Shown piece by piece: positions 46,990 to 58,354 of a stretch of DNA of 64,000 nucleotides. The notes below the pieces were generated by a model. It was not told where the DNA came from, did not search any database, and saw only the letters and a program-made list of their open reading frames with translations. A program made the position numbers and the translations under genes. How positions within the stretch are numbered: position 1 is the first letter of the stretch; each line of letters begins with the position of its first letter. This DNA comes from Rhinopithecus roxellana (lineage: Eukaryota; Chordata; Mammalia; Primates; Cercopithecidae), in the NCBI RefSeq assembly GCF_007565055.1, contig NC_044565.1, forward strand, positions 43,866,211 to 43,930,210, in the 5' to 3' direction.

Positions 46990-49427
46990 CCAAAAATCAG
47001 ATGACCAGCAGTGCTGGACTTGAGCAGGCCCTCAGTTGGTGGAGGCAGGCAAAGAGCTGCCTTGGGAGAAAAGTGGAGAATAATTGCTTTTGTGGGTAGT
47101 TCAGTCTCAAGAGGAAGAAAAGAGGGTCTGGCTATGAAAGTTCTGTTTTTTCTTCCCAAATTACATCCCCAACCAAGATGGAGTGAATAAAAGTGTATTG
47201 GGAAACCAAGGTGTATACCGATACAGAAAAAAGCATCAGGAATGGGGGAAAAGTGGTGCCTCAACTAACACTTAGGATTTTTCTTTAGAAAGGTATATTA
47301 TTGGTGCTATTTTACATTTAGCTGATTTTTTTTTTGGACAAAAAAGGAATCAATAGTAACGTCTTCTAGGGACAATCAGAACTCTTAGAAGAAAATTGTA
47401 CAAAAGCTACCTTTTTAGTCTGTATTTTTATATGCCAAAAAAACGAAATAAAATTTTACTAGTGTGTGTGTTGAAGGGGTATTTGGGAATTGAAGAGGGA
47501 GCTTGGCTGAAGGACAAAGCACGTGGCTTCAGCTTGATTCTGCTGAGGTGCATAAAAGGAAGTGGTGGAGGAGACACTGACTTAGAAAGTTCCCCGAATA
47601 ACCATGATGGAAGAGTTGTGTTGCTGTACTGTGTGAAACGTTAGAGCATGGAGAGAAACATACAGTGTATCTCAATGCTCACAAGTTGAGTGTTCTTACA
47701 GTGGAGTGAATTGCCCAGCATCAGGTGTGGGACAAGGAAGCTTACCTTACCACCACCTCTTCTCCTTTGATGTGATGCGCAACAGTGTTATGGATCTGCT
47801 TTTGTTATTTTTACCCCTGAAGAATCAAGTAGATAAGTGAATTCTAATGTATCCCAACAGATAAATAGCAATCCTGTCTAATCTTTGTCCTTACCACACT
47901 TAGAATCATCCTTCCAATGCCCACATAAGTAGTTCTAGACTGACAGCAACTCTTCTAGGCAATCTAAGTCAATAGTTCCTAAGTGGCAGGCACTCTGGAA
48001 GGGAGTCCCCAGTACATGAATTGTGGGATGAAGGACACACAGAAATTATTTTTTAGAATCCCGCTAGAAAGGAAGTTCAAGTATATGTACCACCTCCCTT
48101 TGGATATGTTAACTATTTTTTTTAATGATGTTATCTGATATCTTAACAATGTACACAGAGCAGCAAAGCCTTGGGTTTGTTGTTTAAATATCTTTGATGC
48201 TGTGTCATAACAAATTAATTTCTAAATGTTGCCAATTTGGCAGACAAGGCTGATTATTTCCCACAATCACTCTGCATATGTGCACATGATTATAATTAAT
48301 GATCAGGGATGCCAGCCATACTTTAATAATGATCCTTCAGTGTTTAGGAGCCGAATAGAGCAACTGGCATTTGTGCCCTCTATTGGGACGGGGGGAGAAA
48401 GGAGGCAGTGAATCTGGATAGATCTATCAGCGTCAGAGAATCAATAGTTTGCTGATTTCTGTTATAAATTTGAAGAGTCTGAGGGAGTTATTGACAAAAC
48501 TGCTGCTGTGAATATTAACAGAGTGTTTATGTAGCCTTCACTGAAGCAGTGCAAGTTCTGATTAGATTGGAATTAGTCTTTTGGCAACTTTGCAATTTGT
48601 GCTTCCTCAACATACCAGTAGGCCATACAAGGACTCTAAGAAGATTAGTGATATGTATTAGAAGAATTATGTGAGCGCAAAATGTCAAGATATCAAAGGT
48701 GTTTCATCATAAGAAAATGAGATTTATCAACTCTCACGGGTCGACATTTACACATTTTTATAGACTATTTTTTTCCATTTCTTCTTAAAAATGTGACCAA
48801 CAAGTGAATGTTCTTAAGTATATGATAGCATCAAAGATTAAAAATAAGAGGGAGAGAGAGACAGGAAAGGGGGTGAAAGAAAATATAAATCTTTAGAGAG
48901 AGTATTTTAATAAAATTATCGAAAATCCTAGAATTCCAAAGTAAAGATCAAAATGACTCTGTATTTAATTAAAGAACTCATCTTGAAGTATTTTAGATTT
49001 TCTAGCACTCCTGTAACATTAAGAGTTTGATTTGCTTACATTTAGGACCATTTCCTGTGCAAATTAAACATATAGTCCGGTAGACCATTTAAAGATGCTG
49101 CTTACTAGAATTCTACAATGCTTTGGATGACCTTAATTTTTCTTCTACTATGTCTGATAGTACTATAGAACATCATTCCAAAGCAAATTACCTTCTCAAT
49201 GAAAGAACTGAGATGATTGTATTCTAAATAGGGCTAGCCAGAGGTACTATCTTCAATAGCTCAAGAAAACCTTTTGTATCAGTAGAAAAAAATGCAAGGA
49301 ACTGACTTTGGATGTCATGACACCACTTTTAAAGCATCGCAAGAACCAGAAAGCCCTAATTTCTTAACCATGACTGGAATATTACTTTCCTTTAATTATT
49401 AATAAGTGGATTCTTAAATTAGAGAAG

Positions 49428-49428
<1 letters not shown>
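46990..49428. other. Single-copy sequence
   Basis: 2.4 kb without a recognised gene or young transposon. Open frames near 46977-47264 (-) and 47396-47644 (+) have no known domain. Confidence 0.45.

Positions 49429-49473
<45 letters not shown>
49429..49473 (+). repeat. (TG)22 microsatellite
   Basis: 45 bases of pure TG after AGAGAAGT. The poly-Cys-Val frame over it is an artefact. Likely length-variable. Confidence 0.97.
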
Positions 49474-49475
<2 letters not shown>

Positions 49476-49899
49476 ATTTTTGGTGTGGAAAGACTTTGGT
49501 GTGTGTTTGATCTTCCAAGTTGATGAGGAAGTCAAAGTTAGAGACACTTTCCTGTCACTCATAGTTAAACTGAATAAATACATAGAGGTAGACAGGAGGA
49601 AAAAGTTAACTTGAGGATAACCACAATAACTATGTATCCCTTGAGGACTCTGCTGGCTCCTAAGGCAAGAAAAGCATCTTTCTAGAGTTCATCAATGACT
49701 TTTTTAAGGCGTTCTTTACTCTTGAGAAACAGAGATAGAAAGATGTAGATGACATCAGGAGCCTCTGAACAGGATTTTATGAGGCTCAAACTTTTTGAAC
49801 TTTAAAAAACTTATCCTGTTATTTATTTGGTCAATTTTAATAAAGAATGGCCTATTTTATTGAAGAATAATTCATTTAAAATATATAATGTGATAAATT

Positions 49900-50070
49900 T
49901 TGGCAAATGTATGATGAAATTCTAGAAAATGCAAATTAATATATTGCAAACCAAAAGGAGATCTGTTGCCAGGCTCAGAGGCAGAAGGTAAAATGGACTA
50001 TAATGGATAAAAATGGAAATACTTTCTATCTTGATTGTGGCAATGTTTTTACAGGTGTAGTACTTTTTTT
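49900..50070 (+). mobile_element. L1M 3'-end fragment
   Basis: TTCTAGAAAATGCAAATTAATATATTG, GGAGATCTGTTGCC and TATCTTGATTGTGGCAATGTT are the terminal order of older L1M elements. Confidence 0.6.
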
Positions 50071-50216
50071 ATCAAGAATTTTCTGAGGCTCTGTGTTTCT
50101 TATTGACTGTGTATATATTTAGATCCTGTTTTTGTGTACGTGTTTTCCAAGATTTTTGCTTTCAGTTTTTTCTGCCTTTTTGAGTTGTAGATATTTTCAA
50201 TTAAAAAACTCAAAAA

Positions 50217-50872
50217 GGGTTGTGGAGAAAGGGGAACACTTATACACTGCTAGCAGGAATGTTAATTAGTTCAGCCAGTGTAGAAAGTGATTTGAAGATT
50301 TCTCAAAGAACTTAAAACAGAACTACCATTTGACCTAGCAATTCCATTATTGGATATATACCCAAAGGAATATAAATCATTCTATCATAAAGACACAAGC
50401 ATGTGTATATTTATTGCAGCACTATTCACAATAGCAAAAACAGAATCAATCTAAATGCCCATCAATAGTAGACTGGATAAAGAAAATGTAGTATTACACA
50501 CCAAGGAATACTATGCAGCCATAAAAAGAACAAGATAATGTCCTTGCAGCATTGGATGGAGCTGGAGGCCATTATCTTAAGCAAACTAATGCAGAAGTAG
50601 AAAAAAGAAAAAACAAAACACTGCATGTTCTCACTTATAAGTGGGAGCGAAACATTGAGTTCACATGAACACAAAGAAGGAAAAATAGACAACAAGGCCT
50701 GCTTTGAGGGTAGAGGTTGGGAGGAGGGTGAGGATCAAAAAACTATCTATTGGGTACTGTTCTTATTACCTGGGTGATGCAATAGTCTGTATACCAAACC
50801 CCAACATGCAATGTATTCACAGAACAAACCGCATATGCATCTCTGAAACTAAAATTAAAAAAAAAAAGTTCA
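50217..50872 (+). mobile_element. 5'-truncated L1 (L1PB/L1MA-like) 3' end
   Basis: ORF2 C-terminal region from TGTGGAGAAAGGGGAACAC through ATACTATGCAGCCATAAAAAG and CTGCATGTTCTCACTTATAAG, then 3' UTR (TTATTACCTGGGTGATGC, ACAAACCGCATATGC) and an A11 tail at 50859-50869. It is older than the L1PA copies. Confidence 0.92.
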
Positions 50873-52077
50873 GTCTAATCTCAATGGACTGGCATTTGCC
50901 ATTCAAAAGATCCTCTCTGGAGTTAGATCCCAAAATGCTTCGAACAGTGAACAACATGTTAAATTGAGTTTTCAAATGACCCCACACACACACAAAAAAG
51001 AAAAGCTCAAAGAATCAAGCTGACTGTGATCTGGAAATTGTTTTAGAATGGGTTGACTGTATCAGCTTTATTAAATTGACATTTACAGGAAGTTTAATGT
51101 AAATACTTTGCATAGTTAAAAAAGTAAAGATAATATAATGCAAAATAAGGCATATGTAAAAATATTAAATATCTCATAAATGTGATTAGACTTGAATGCT
51201 TCTACTGGGATTGGTGATAAATGTCATTCTCATTGACATGGATATTTCTGCTTTGGAAATGAAGTAGAAGCAGTATTGTTTTAATTTTAAAGAGATACAT
51301 AATTATCTTTACAACACACCTTGTACAATAACTTTGCCTAGTGTTGATAGTCATTGTCTTACTTTCTATCATTTTACCTTTTAATATTAGTGCAATTTTT
51401 TCTTTGAAGAAAATTTTTATTTTATTGTAATTACCATACAGAGCTGTGCATATAGTGGCACTAAGCAAATTCTAACTACATTAATAGAGTAAAGTTAGTT
51501 TATTCTGAGCTGATGTTTAAATAGGAGTTCTAATTAACATTACAAGAGTCAATTTGGGGACATTTGGTCTCTGAAATTGCCATGTACAAAATTATGCTTT
51601 GAGGTCTTTGTTCTGTATTCTTACACTTGTATCAAATTAGATCTCAAATTTTTCATTCCCACTTAACAGACAGACTATTAATCCATTTTAGAAATGTTCC
51701 CCCTCAGGAGTATTTTAATTTTAATAATGTCATGGTGCAAAATCTAAAAACATGAAGGTCAGAAAAGAGAATTTTATGTCTCAATTAATGGATGGAAGAG
51801 GATTTCAGAGTACATCACAGGTTTTCTAATGCCTTGGTTTTTAAGTATGAAGCTGGCACAGGATGTGTGTGATACAGATATTTAATGGCCAAGAAACCTT
51901 GATGAAAATTTCAACAGGGAACTGGTACCACATGAGACTATTTTTGTAAGAAGTATAGCATAGGATTTCAATCACATACAAGTTGTATAAATTAAGTAGC
52001 AGCAAATATAACCAACCCATTCATTTTTCCTGCAATGTGTCTTAAGCCAAGTGCTTTTCAATGTCTGTATAGTAAAT
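50873..52077. other. Single-copy sequence
   Basis: No gene or repeat recognised. A short CACACACACA tract is at 50983-50995. Confidence 0.45.
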
Positions 52078-52467
52078 GACAGACTGGATTAAGAAAATGT
52101 GGCACACATACACCACGGAATACTATGCAGCCATAAAAAAGGATGGGTTCATGTCCTTTGTAGGGACATGGATGAAGCTGGAAACCATTCTCAGCAAACT
52201 ATCTCAAGGACAAAAAAGCAAACACTACATGTTCTCACTCATGGGTAGGAATTGAACAATGAGAATACTTGGACACAGGAAGGGGAACATCACACACCGG
52301 GGCCTGTTGTGGGGTGGGAGGAGGCGTGAGGGATAGCATTAGGAGATAAACCTAATGTAAATGACAAGTTAATGGGTGCAGCACACCAACATGGCACATG
52401 TATGCATATGTTACAAACCTGCACATTGTGCACATGTACCCTAGAACTTAAAGTATAATAAAAAAGA
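52078..52467 (+). mobile_element. Severely 5'-truncated L1PA
   Basis: Starts in the last ~200 bp of ORF2 (GACTGGATTAAGAAAATGTGGC), stop in GGTAGGAATTGA, then an L1PA 3' UTR (GGGGCCTGTTGTGGGGTGGG, TGCACATGTACCCTAGAAC) and an AATAAAAAAG tail. Only ~390 bp of a 6-kb element. Confidence 0.94.
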
Positions 52468-52891
52468 AATATATTTGAACACTATTTAGCAAGTATTCCT
52501 TGAGCCTTGTATCATCTTAATCTTTGCTAGAAGAAATCTTTGCTAAAGAAACACAGCTCTTCCTTTATAAAATTTACAGTGGCAAAAACTAAAGAAACTT
52601 CAGTATTGAACTGTGTAAAATGTAAGAGAAATTAAAAGAAAGAACTGAAAAACTCATTTTGGAAGGTGAGGTTTCCTAAACTATGTTCAAAGGACAGGTA
52701 TGTTTTTGCAATAATTTGAATCTTAGCAAAATGTCTGTGGAGGAGAAGGAGAGAGTACTTTAGTAGAAATTACTGTTCTGTCTTTTTTTTCTGAAACCAG
52801 TCTAAAATGTACTATGAGTATTATTCAACAGGAGTGAGTAGTTTTTATTTATGGTCATTATTTTTGGTGGTGGTTCTAATTTCTGTAAGTA

Positions 52892-53062
52892 TCTTGTTAT
52901 GTGAAGTGTTCCCCAAGCACCACCATCTTTGGCATTACCTGGGGCCTTGTAAGAAATGCAGATTCTCAGGACCCAGTCCAGCCCTACTAGATCAGAATCT
53001 TCATTTCAACAAGATCCTAGTTGATTCATGCACAGCAAAGATTAAGAATTACTGTTCTAGAT
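52892..53062. mobile_element. MER5-like hAT MITE, copy 1
   Basis: GGCATTACCTGGGGCCTTG, AAATGCAGATTCTCAGGACCC, CTAGATCAGAATCTTC are the central words of MER5A-type non-autonomous hAT elements. Confidence 0.7.
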
Positions 53063-53069
53063 AAATTTT

Positions 53070-53245
53070 GATACATTCTAGAATCACTTGGGGAACTATT
53101 AAGATCCTGATACTCAAACCATATTCCATATCCATTATCCATTAATTCAAACTCTGATGAATGGATCAAACCTGGGCATTAGAATTGTTTTTTGTAAAGC
53201 TCCCCACGTAGTCCCAGTGTGCACCCAGGTTGAGCATCAGTGCAT
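53070..53245. mobile_element. MER5-like hAT MITE, copy 2
   Basis: AGAATCACTTGGGGAACTATT, CTGGGCATTAGAATTG, AAGCTCCCCACGTAGTCCC and GGTTGAGCATCAGTGC fit a MER5 element. It begins only about 8 bp after copy 1 ends. Confidence 0.65.
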
Positions 53246-55202
53246 GAGCTATTACCACCATGGCACTTAGAGCAGCAGCAGGTAGAATTTAGAGGCATTC
53301 GTCAATACTTTATCAATTCTGATTGTCTAAGTTGCTTTGTGAAGCTCACTGAGTGCACACAGAGTATTAGCATATCCTTTTAACGTGTGTGAAAATTTAA
53401 TTAGGCATCATTTGAGCAGCTGCTTTTGAGACTGGTTTTTTCTTTCCCAGGATTTCTCTTCAGACAGGATTGGCTGCATAAAATGTAAAACATTGAAGTT
53501 TTTTGGTTCCCTTAAGGATTATGCAGTAACAACAGTTGATCAAAGATAAACATGATGAAGTGAAATAGGATGTACTGTGAAAGAGTCATTTTCTCCCTAT
53601 ACGAGAATGTATCTGAAATTCCCTTTTCCTTGGGCAACTTCCCTAATGAATAAAGATATTTTATCTTTTAAAATAATTATTTCTTTTTATAATTCTTGAA
53701 CCATAAATAGTAAAGTATTACTATTAATCATTCTTAGTGATAAAAATAATCATGTTTTCTATAAGCATTCAAGACAGTAAAATGTTACATGTTAGAAATT
53801 TAGGAAGATCAAAGAGAATCAATAAACAAATTTAATGTACCTTTTGTCCTTTCCTATAAAACTTACAAAAGAGATACATAAAATACAAATTTTAAATAGA
53901 ACTAACAGAATCAGGTCTCTGATTTCCTACATATTTCTGTTGCAAAATAATTTTATGGGATGTTTATCAGCTTTACTAACATGCAAACAAATTATACTTC
54001 AGTGACTTAAGTATTCATAGGTATACTTAAGTACACTTAAGGCCAAAAGCGGAAAATAAGATAAACACACATTATCAAGTGTCCTAAAGTTATGTTTGGA
54101 GATAAGCCCAATGAATATAAAAATAGTTATTTCATGGATAAGATTTTGATATTTTCTTCACCAAGTATCATTATTTGTATCTGTGATTGTATATGTATTT
54201 TAATTCTTTATTTTAAAACAACTTAGACTGACAGAAATTAGAAAAAACAGCACTAAAGGGGCAGAACTCCCATAACAGTAAAGAACTCTGAAAAATGACT
54301 TCTAAATAAAAGCAATAAAACACTAGCAAAATTTGTCAAAATCAGCTTTTGCAGAATTCTCAGAATAAGCTAACTTTGCAAAACCCGAAGAGATTTTAAT
54401 AATGAAGAGACCTTCATTATTAAAAAATGACTGAAACTTAGTACAAGGAGCTTCATGGTATTTCAATTTGCCTCATTTTCATCCCTTTTGTAATAATTCA
54501 ATAGTATCCTTGAATTAACTGGCCGAGTAGCAGCCACTGGAAGGGGAAGGCCAGATCTGAAGTTCCTCAAGGTGCTGTATCTCTAGAGAGTTGTATCTCT
54601 AGGGCATTTGGTGAAACAATCAGCAGCAATTTCCTAACATCATTGATGCAGAAGTGATGATACTGATTGAGGCAAATAGTTGTGAAAATTTTTTTTTTTT
54701 TTTTTTTCAAATTTGTAGAAGACAATGTCAATAGGAGACTTTGGAAAGTTCCTACTTGTTTCTAAGAATCTAGAATACCAGGTGCATGCATAAGCATTAC
54801 ACAGGTGTAGGGCTGTGCACATGCTAACGAAAGACCTGAGAGAGCCCTAATGGTTCACCTCTGGCCATCCTTGGGACCTTGCAAATGAAGGTCAAAAGTA
54901 AATTAATGGAGCATTGAAGCTGCGCCCCAATGCACACACAGACCTTTTGACAAAGGGAGGAAGACTTAGTGATTTAAGGTATTTAAGAAAATTTCTGTAT
55001 AATCATTAGCTGAACATTAAGCTAACCAGAGACTTTCATGACTGCACACAAGGAATACAAACTTTGCATACTTAGTTCAGGAAAGTCACCAAATAAACAA
55101 AAAACAATAGAAAACAAAGCAGATTAAAAATCATAGTAACAACAAATCCTGGACAGGGGATCTCATTTCCAGAGTTGTTCATATTATATTGAAATTTTCA
55201 GT
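53246..55202. other. Single-copy sequence
   Basis: 2 kb with no recognised gene or transposon. A T19 run is at about 54690-54708, with no retroposed body attached. Confidence 0.45.
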
Positions 55203-55513
55203 TGATAGTGACAGTAGACAGTCAAATATCTAGACAGAGGAGGGCAGGTCCCTGTTGAAACCTTACCTCTAAGCCAAAGACAGTTTAAAGCCTGAAAGCC
55301 AAGCTACAAGTCAAATCCTGGGACCAGATTGAGAATGTTTCTTCCCATTTGTCATGTTTTCCTCTGATTGACCCCCATTGTTCACCTATTTTACATATAC
55401 CTACCCTTTCCTAATTGGTTCTACACTGCCATGCCCACCTTTGAGTGGTGCCTTTGCGTTAGGCTTTCTTTGCATACTCACAAACACATCAGCATGCATT
55501 CCCCTATACTGAG

Positions 55514-55526
55514 CCCATAAAAGCCC
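55514..55526 (+). promoter_or_regulatory. LTR TATA box
   Basis: CCCATAAAAGCCC, about 95 bp upstream of the LTR polyA signal, the usual spacing between TATA and AATAAA in class I LTRs. Activity today is unknown. Confidence 0.6.
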
Positions 55527-55618
55527 AAGACTCAGTCACCCTGGGAGAGAAACCACCCTACTCCTAGTGGAGGATCTCCCTTGCATCCCCTCTTTGCTGA
55601 GAGCTGTTTCATTGTTGA

Positions 55619-55624
55619 ATAAAA
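55619..55624 (+). terminator. LTR polyadenylation signal AATAAA
   Basis: AATAAA preceded by GCTGTTTCATTGTTG and followed by T/G-rich sequence, the normal R/U5 signal of an ERV1 LTR. Confidence 0.6.
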
Positions 55625-56029
55625 TTATTCTCTGCTTTCTTCACTCTTTGTCAGTGTATCCTCATTCTTCTTGGACATGGGACAAGAGCTCTGGTCTCAC
55701 CAAATGTGGGCACAGAGAAGGTTGTAATATCTTGGCCCTCCTGCCATTTGCCAGGGAATGGCAGCTGCTCCAAATGACAGAAATGGCAGTGGGGCTAAGC
55801 CAGCCCTGAAGCCATGGGCTGAGGCAGTGCAAGGGTGTTGCCACCCAGTTGTCTCCAGCTGGCAAAAGTGATCAGGAAAGATCCTGTGTTGTAATTTTCA
55901 AAAATAGTTGTGAGATGCATAAAGATATAGGAAAGTAAGGCCCATATACAGGAAAAAACATTCAAGAAAAGGTGTTCCTGAGAGAACTTAGATGTTGGAT
56001 TTATAAGTTGTATTATTTTTCTTTTGATG

Positions 56030-56545
56030 CCATATCAAATTACCAAAAACTAGTAGCTGGAAACAATATAAACTTATTATTCTACAGTTTTGCAGCTCAG
56101 AATTTCAGCAGGATCACTGGGCTAAAATCTAGGAGTCTGCAGGACTGACTTCCTTTATGGAATTTCAAGGGCATGATTTATTTCCTTGCCTTTTCCTGCT
56201 TCTAAAGACTCCCTATGTGTTTCTTAGATCATTGTCTTATTATTCCCTCTTCAAAGCTTGAAATAAAGGATTAAATTTTTCTCACTTTGAATCTCTCCAA
56301 CTCCTCTTACATAGTTGCATCTCTTTCTGACTAAAGACAGGAAAGTTTCTCTGCTTTTAAGGACTAACATGATAGAATTAGGAATGCCAGAGAATACAGA
56401 AAAATCTCCCAGTCTCAAGGTCCATTAATTTAATAATTCCTGTAAACTCCTTTTAACCATGTAGTGTAGCATATGCACATATTTCAATGATTAAGAAATG
56501 GACTTCTTTGGAGAGTCATTATTCTGCATATCACATAAGATAAAG
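56030..56545 (-). repeat. Ancient LTR-like repeat, family unresolved
   Basis: CATATCAAATTACCAAAAACTAGTAGCTGGAAACAATATAAACTTATTATTC resembles the common antisense phrase of old mammalian LTR or MER repeats ('aaattaccacaaacttggtggcttaaaacaacagaaatttatt'). Later parts are too diverged to name. Confidence 0.4.
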
Positions 56546-56678
56546 ACTAAATCAGCTACTAAATCTAAAGGAAACCATGTATAAAAAAGTAAAGTACAAG
56601 GACTATTTCAGCAGAGAATATCACTAAAAATAAGAATTGTGAAAAGAAATCAAATGGAATTATTGATGTGGAAAAATA

Positions 56679-57183
56679 CACCAGAAGGACTCAAAAGCAG
56701 ACCTGAGTTGGTAGAAGAAAGAGTAAATGAACTTCAAAAGAGGTCAACTGAGATTATACATTTTGAAAACAAAGAGAAAAGAATGAAGAAGAAGAGAAGA
56801 ATAAACAGAGTTTCAGAACCTGTGGAGTGCTATTACATATACGAACATACACATAAGGAATACCCCAGAAAGAGAAGTCAAATGAAAGGACAAAAAGAGT
56901 ATTTGAAGAAATAATGATCTTCAAATATTCTGCTGTTGAGTCCCTCCTTTCACCAGAAGGACTCAACAGCAGACTTGAGTTGGTAGAAGAAAGAGTAAAT
57001 GAACTTCAAAAAAGGTCAACTGAGATTATACATTTTGAAAATAAAGAGAAAAGAATGAAGAGAAAGAGAAGAACAAAGAGAGTTTCAGAACTTGTGGAGT
57101 GCTATTATATATACCAACATACACAAAAGGTATACCCCAGAAAGAGAAGATAAATGAAAGGACAAAAAGAATATTTGAAGAAA
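56679..57183 (+). repeat. 272-bp tandem duplication in L1M ORF1 with inverted filler
   Basis: Copy 1 starts at CACCAGAAGGACTC (56679) and copy 2 at 56951. They match over about 235 bp with roughly 5-8% differences and end at GAAGAAATAATG (56905-56916; in copy 2 57177-57188). Between them, 56917-56950 is filler absent from copy 2's far end. The filler holds inverted copies of nearby sequence: TCTTCAAATA (56918-56927) pairs with 56900-56909, and CTGCTGTTGAGTCC (56930-56943) pairs with 56959-56972. Confidence 0.88.
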
Positions 57184-57998
57184 TAATGGTTGACAATGTT
57201 CCAAATTCAACAAAAACATTAATCTACTTATTCAAGAAGCTCAGTGAATTCCAAGTAGGACAAACAAAGAAATCTATATTTAGACACATTGTAGGTTGTT
57301 AAAGGTGAAAGACTGAGAATCTGAAGAGCAGTGAAAGAAACATTATTCATAATATACAAAGGCTATTTACTTGATTAACTCTTAAATCCTTGGTAACTAC
57401 CATAGAGACCAGAAGGCAGTGGGAGGATATATTTAAAGTGCTATAAGAAAATGACTGCCAACCAAGTATTTTATATCAAACAAAACTATCCATTAAATAT
57501 GAAAAATATAGTTAGACATTACTAGATTAAAGAAAACAGAGAATTCATCCTTAGAAGACACATCCTATAATAAATACCAAAGACTGAAATGAAATGACAA
57601 TAGATAATAAAAAAGTACACGTAAATAAAGATTACTTATAAAATAGCTTAATAGGTAAGTGTAAAACCAACTTTTTGCACTCCTTTTTTGTTTGTAAACC
57701 TTTTTTTTTTGTTCTATATGATTTATAAGACAGCTTCATAAAGCAATAATTATAAATATGTATTGCTGGGCATACAATGTATAAAGATTTAATTTGTATG
57801 ACAATAACACAAAGGAGTGGGGAGAAAATGAATATACAGGAGCAAAGTTTTTGTATACTATTATAGCAACTGGTTTTAATTGGAATTATACTTCTGTAAA
57901 TTATGATGTTACTTGCAATTACTAGGGCAACCACTGAAAAAAAGTGAATAAAAAATATAATAAAAAATCACAATAGAATTGAAAGTCTTAACAATTTT

Positions 57999-58017
57999 TC
58001 AGAGCGAGACTCCGTCT

Positions 58018-58057
<40 letters not shown>

Positions 58058-58354
58058 CCGGGCGCGGTGGCTCAAGCCTATAATCCCAGCACTTTGGGAG
58101 GCCGAGACGGGCGGATCACGAAGTCAGGAGATCGAGACCATCCTGGCTAACACGGTGAAACCCCGTCTCTACTAAAAAATACAAAAAACTAGCCCTAGGG
58201 CGAGGTGGCGGGCGCCTGTAGTCCCAGCTACTCCAGAGGCTGAGGCAGGAGAATGGTGAGAACCCGGGAGGCGGAGCTTGCAGTGAGCTGAGATCTGGCC
58301 ACTGCACTTCAGCCCGGGCGACAGAGCGAGACTCCATCTCAAAAAAAAAAAAAA
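57999..58354 (+). mobile_element. Composite AluY: 3' Alu stub + A38 + full AluYRa-type
   Basis: Exact 18-bp target duplication GAAAGTCTTAACAATTTT at 57981-57998 and 58355-58372. Inside it are a ~20-bp Alu 3' end (CAGAGCGAGACTCCGTCTC, 58000-58018), then 38 A's (58019-58056), then a complete Alu from GCCGGGCGCGG (58057) to its own A-tail. Diagnostic words GGCTCAAGCC, GAGACGGGCGG, GGGCGAGGTGGCGGGCGCC and GATCTGGCCACTGCAC match the cercopithecid AluY type of 8514-8820. It has a CCTA insertion near 58195. Confidence 0.93.

Larger units (their letters stand above)
55203..55900 (+). mobile_element. Class I ERV LTR
   Basis: LTR texture in plus orientation: a TATA-like CCCATAAAAGCCC at 55514-55526, CTGAGAGCTGTTTCATTG, polyadenylation signal AATAAA at 55619-55624, and a GT/T-rich downstream stretch with CTCATTCTTCTTGGACATGGG in U5. 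This layout is that of gammaretrovirus-like (ERV1) LTRs. Limits are approximate. The start may be TGATAGTGAC (55203) or TGTTGAAACC (55253). ATTTTCA words flank the region (55194-55200 and 55893-55899). No viral genes adjoin, so it is a solo LTR. Family not assigned. Confidence 0.75.

Noticed and set aside
55567..55865. Overlapping 80- and 67-residue frames on both strands
   Set aside because: They lie in the R/U5 part of a solo LTR, which does not encode protein.
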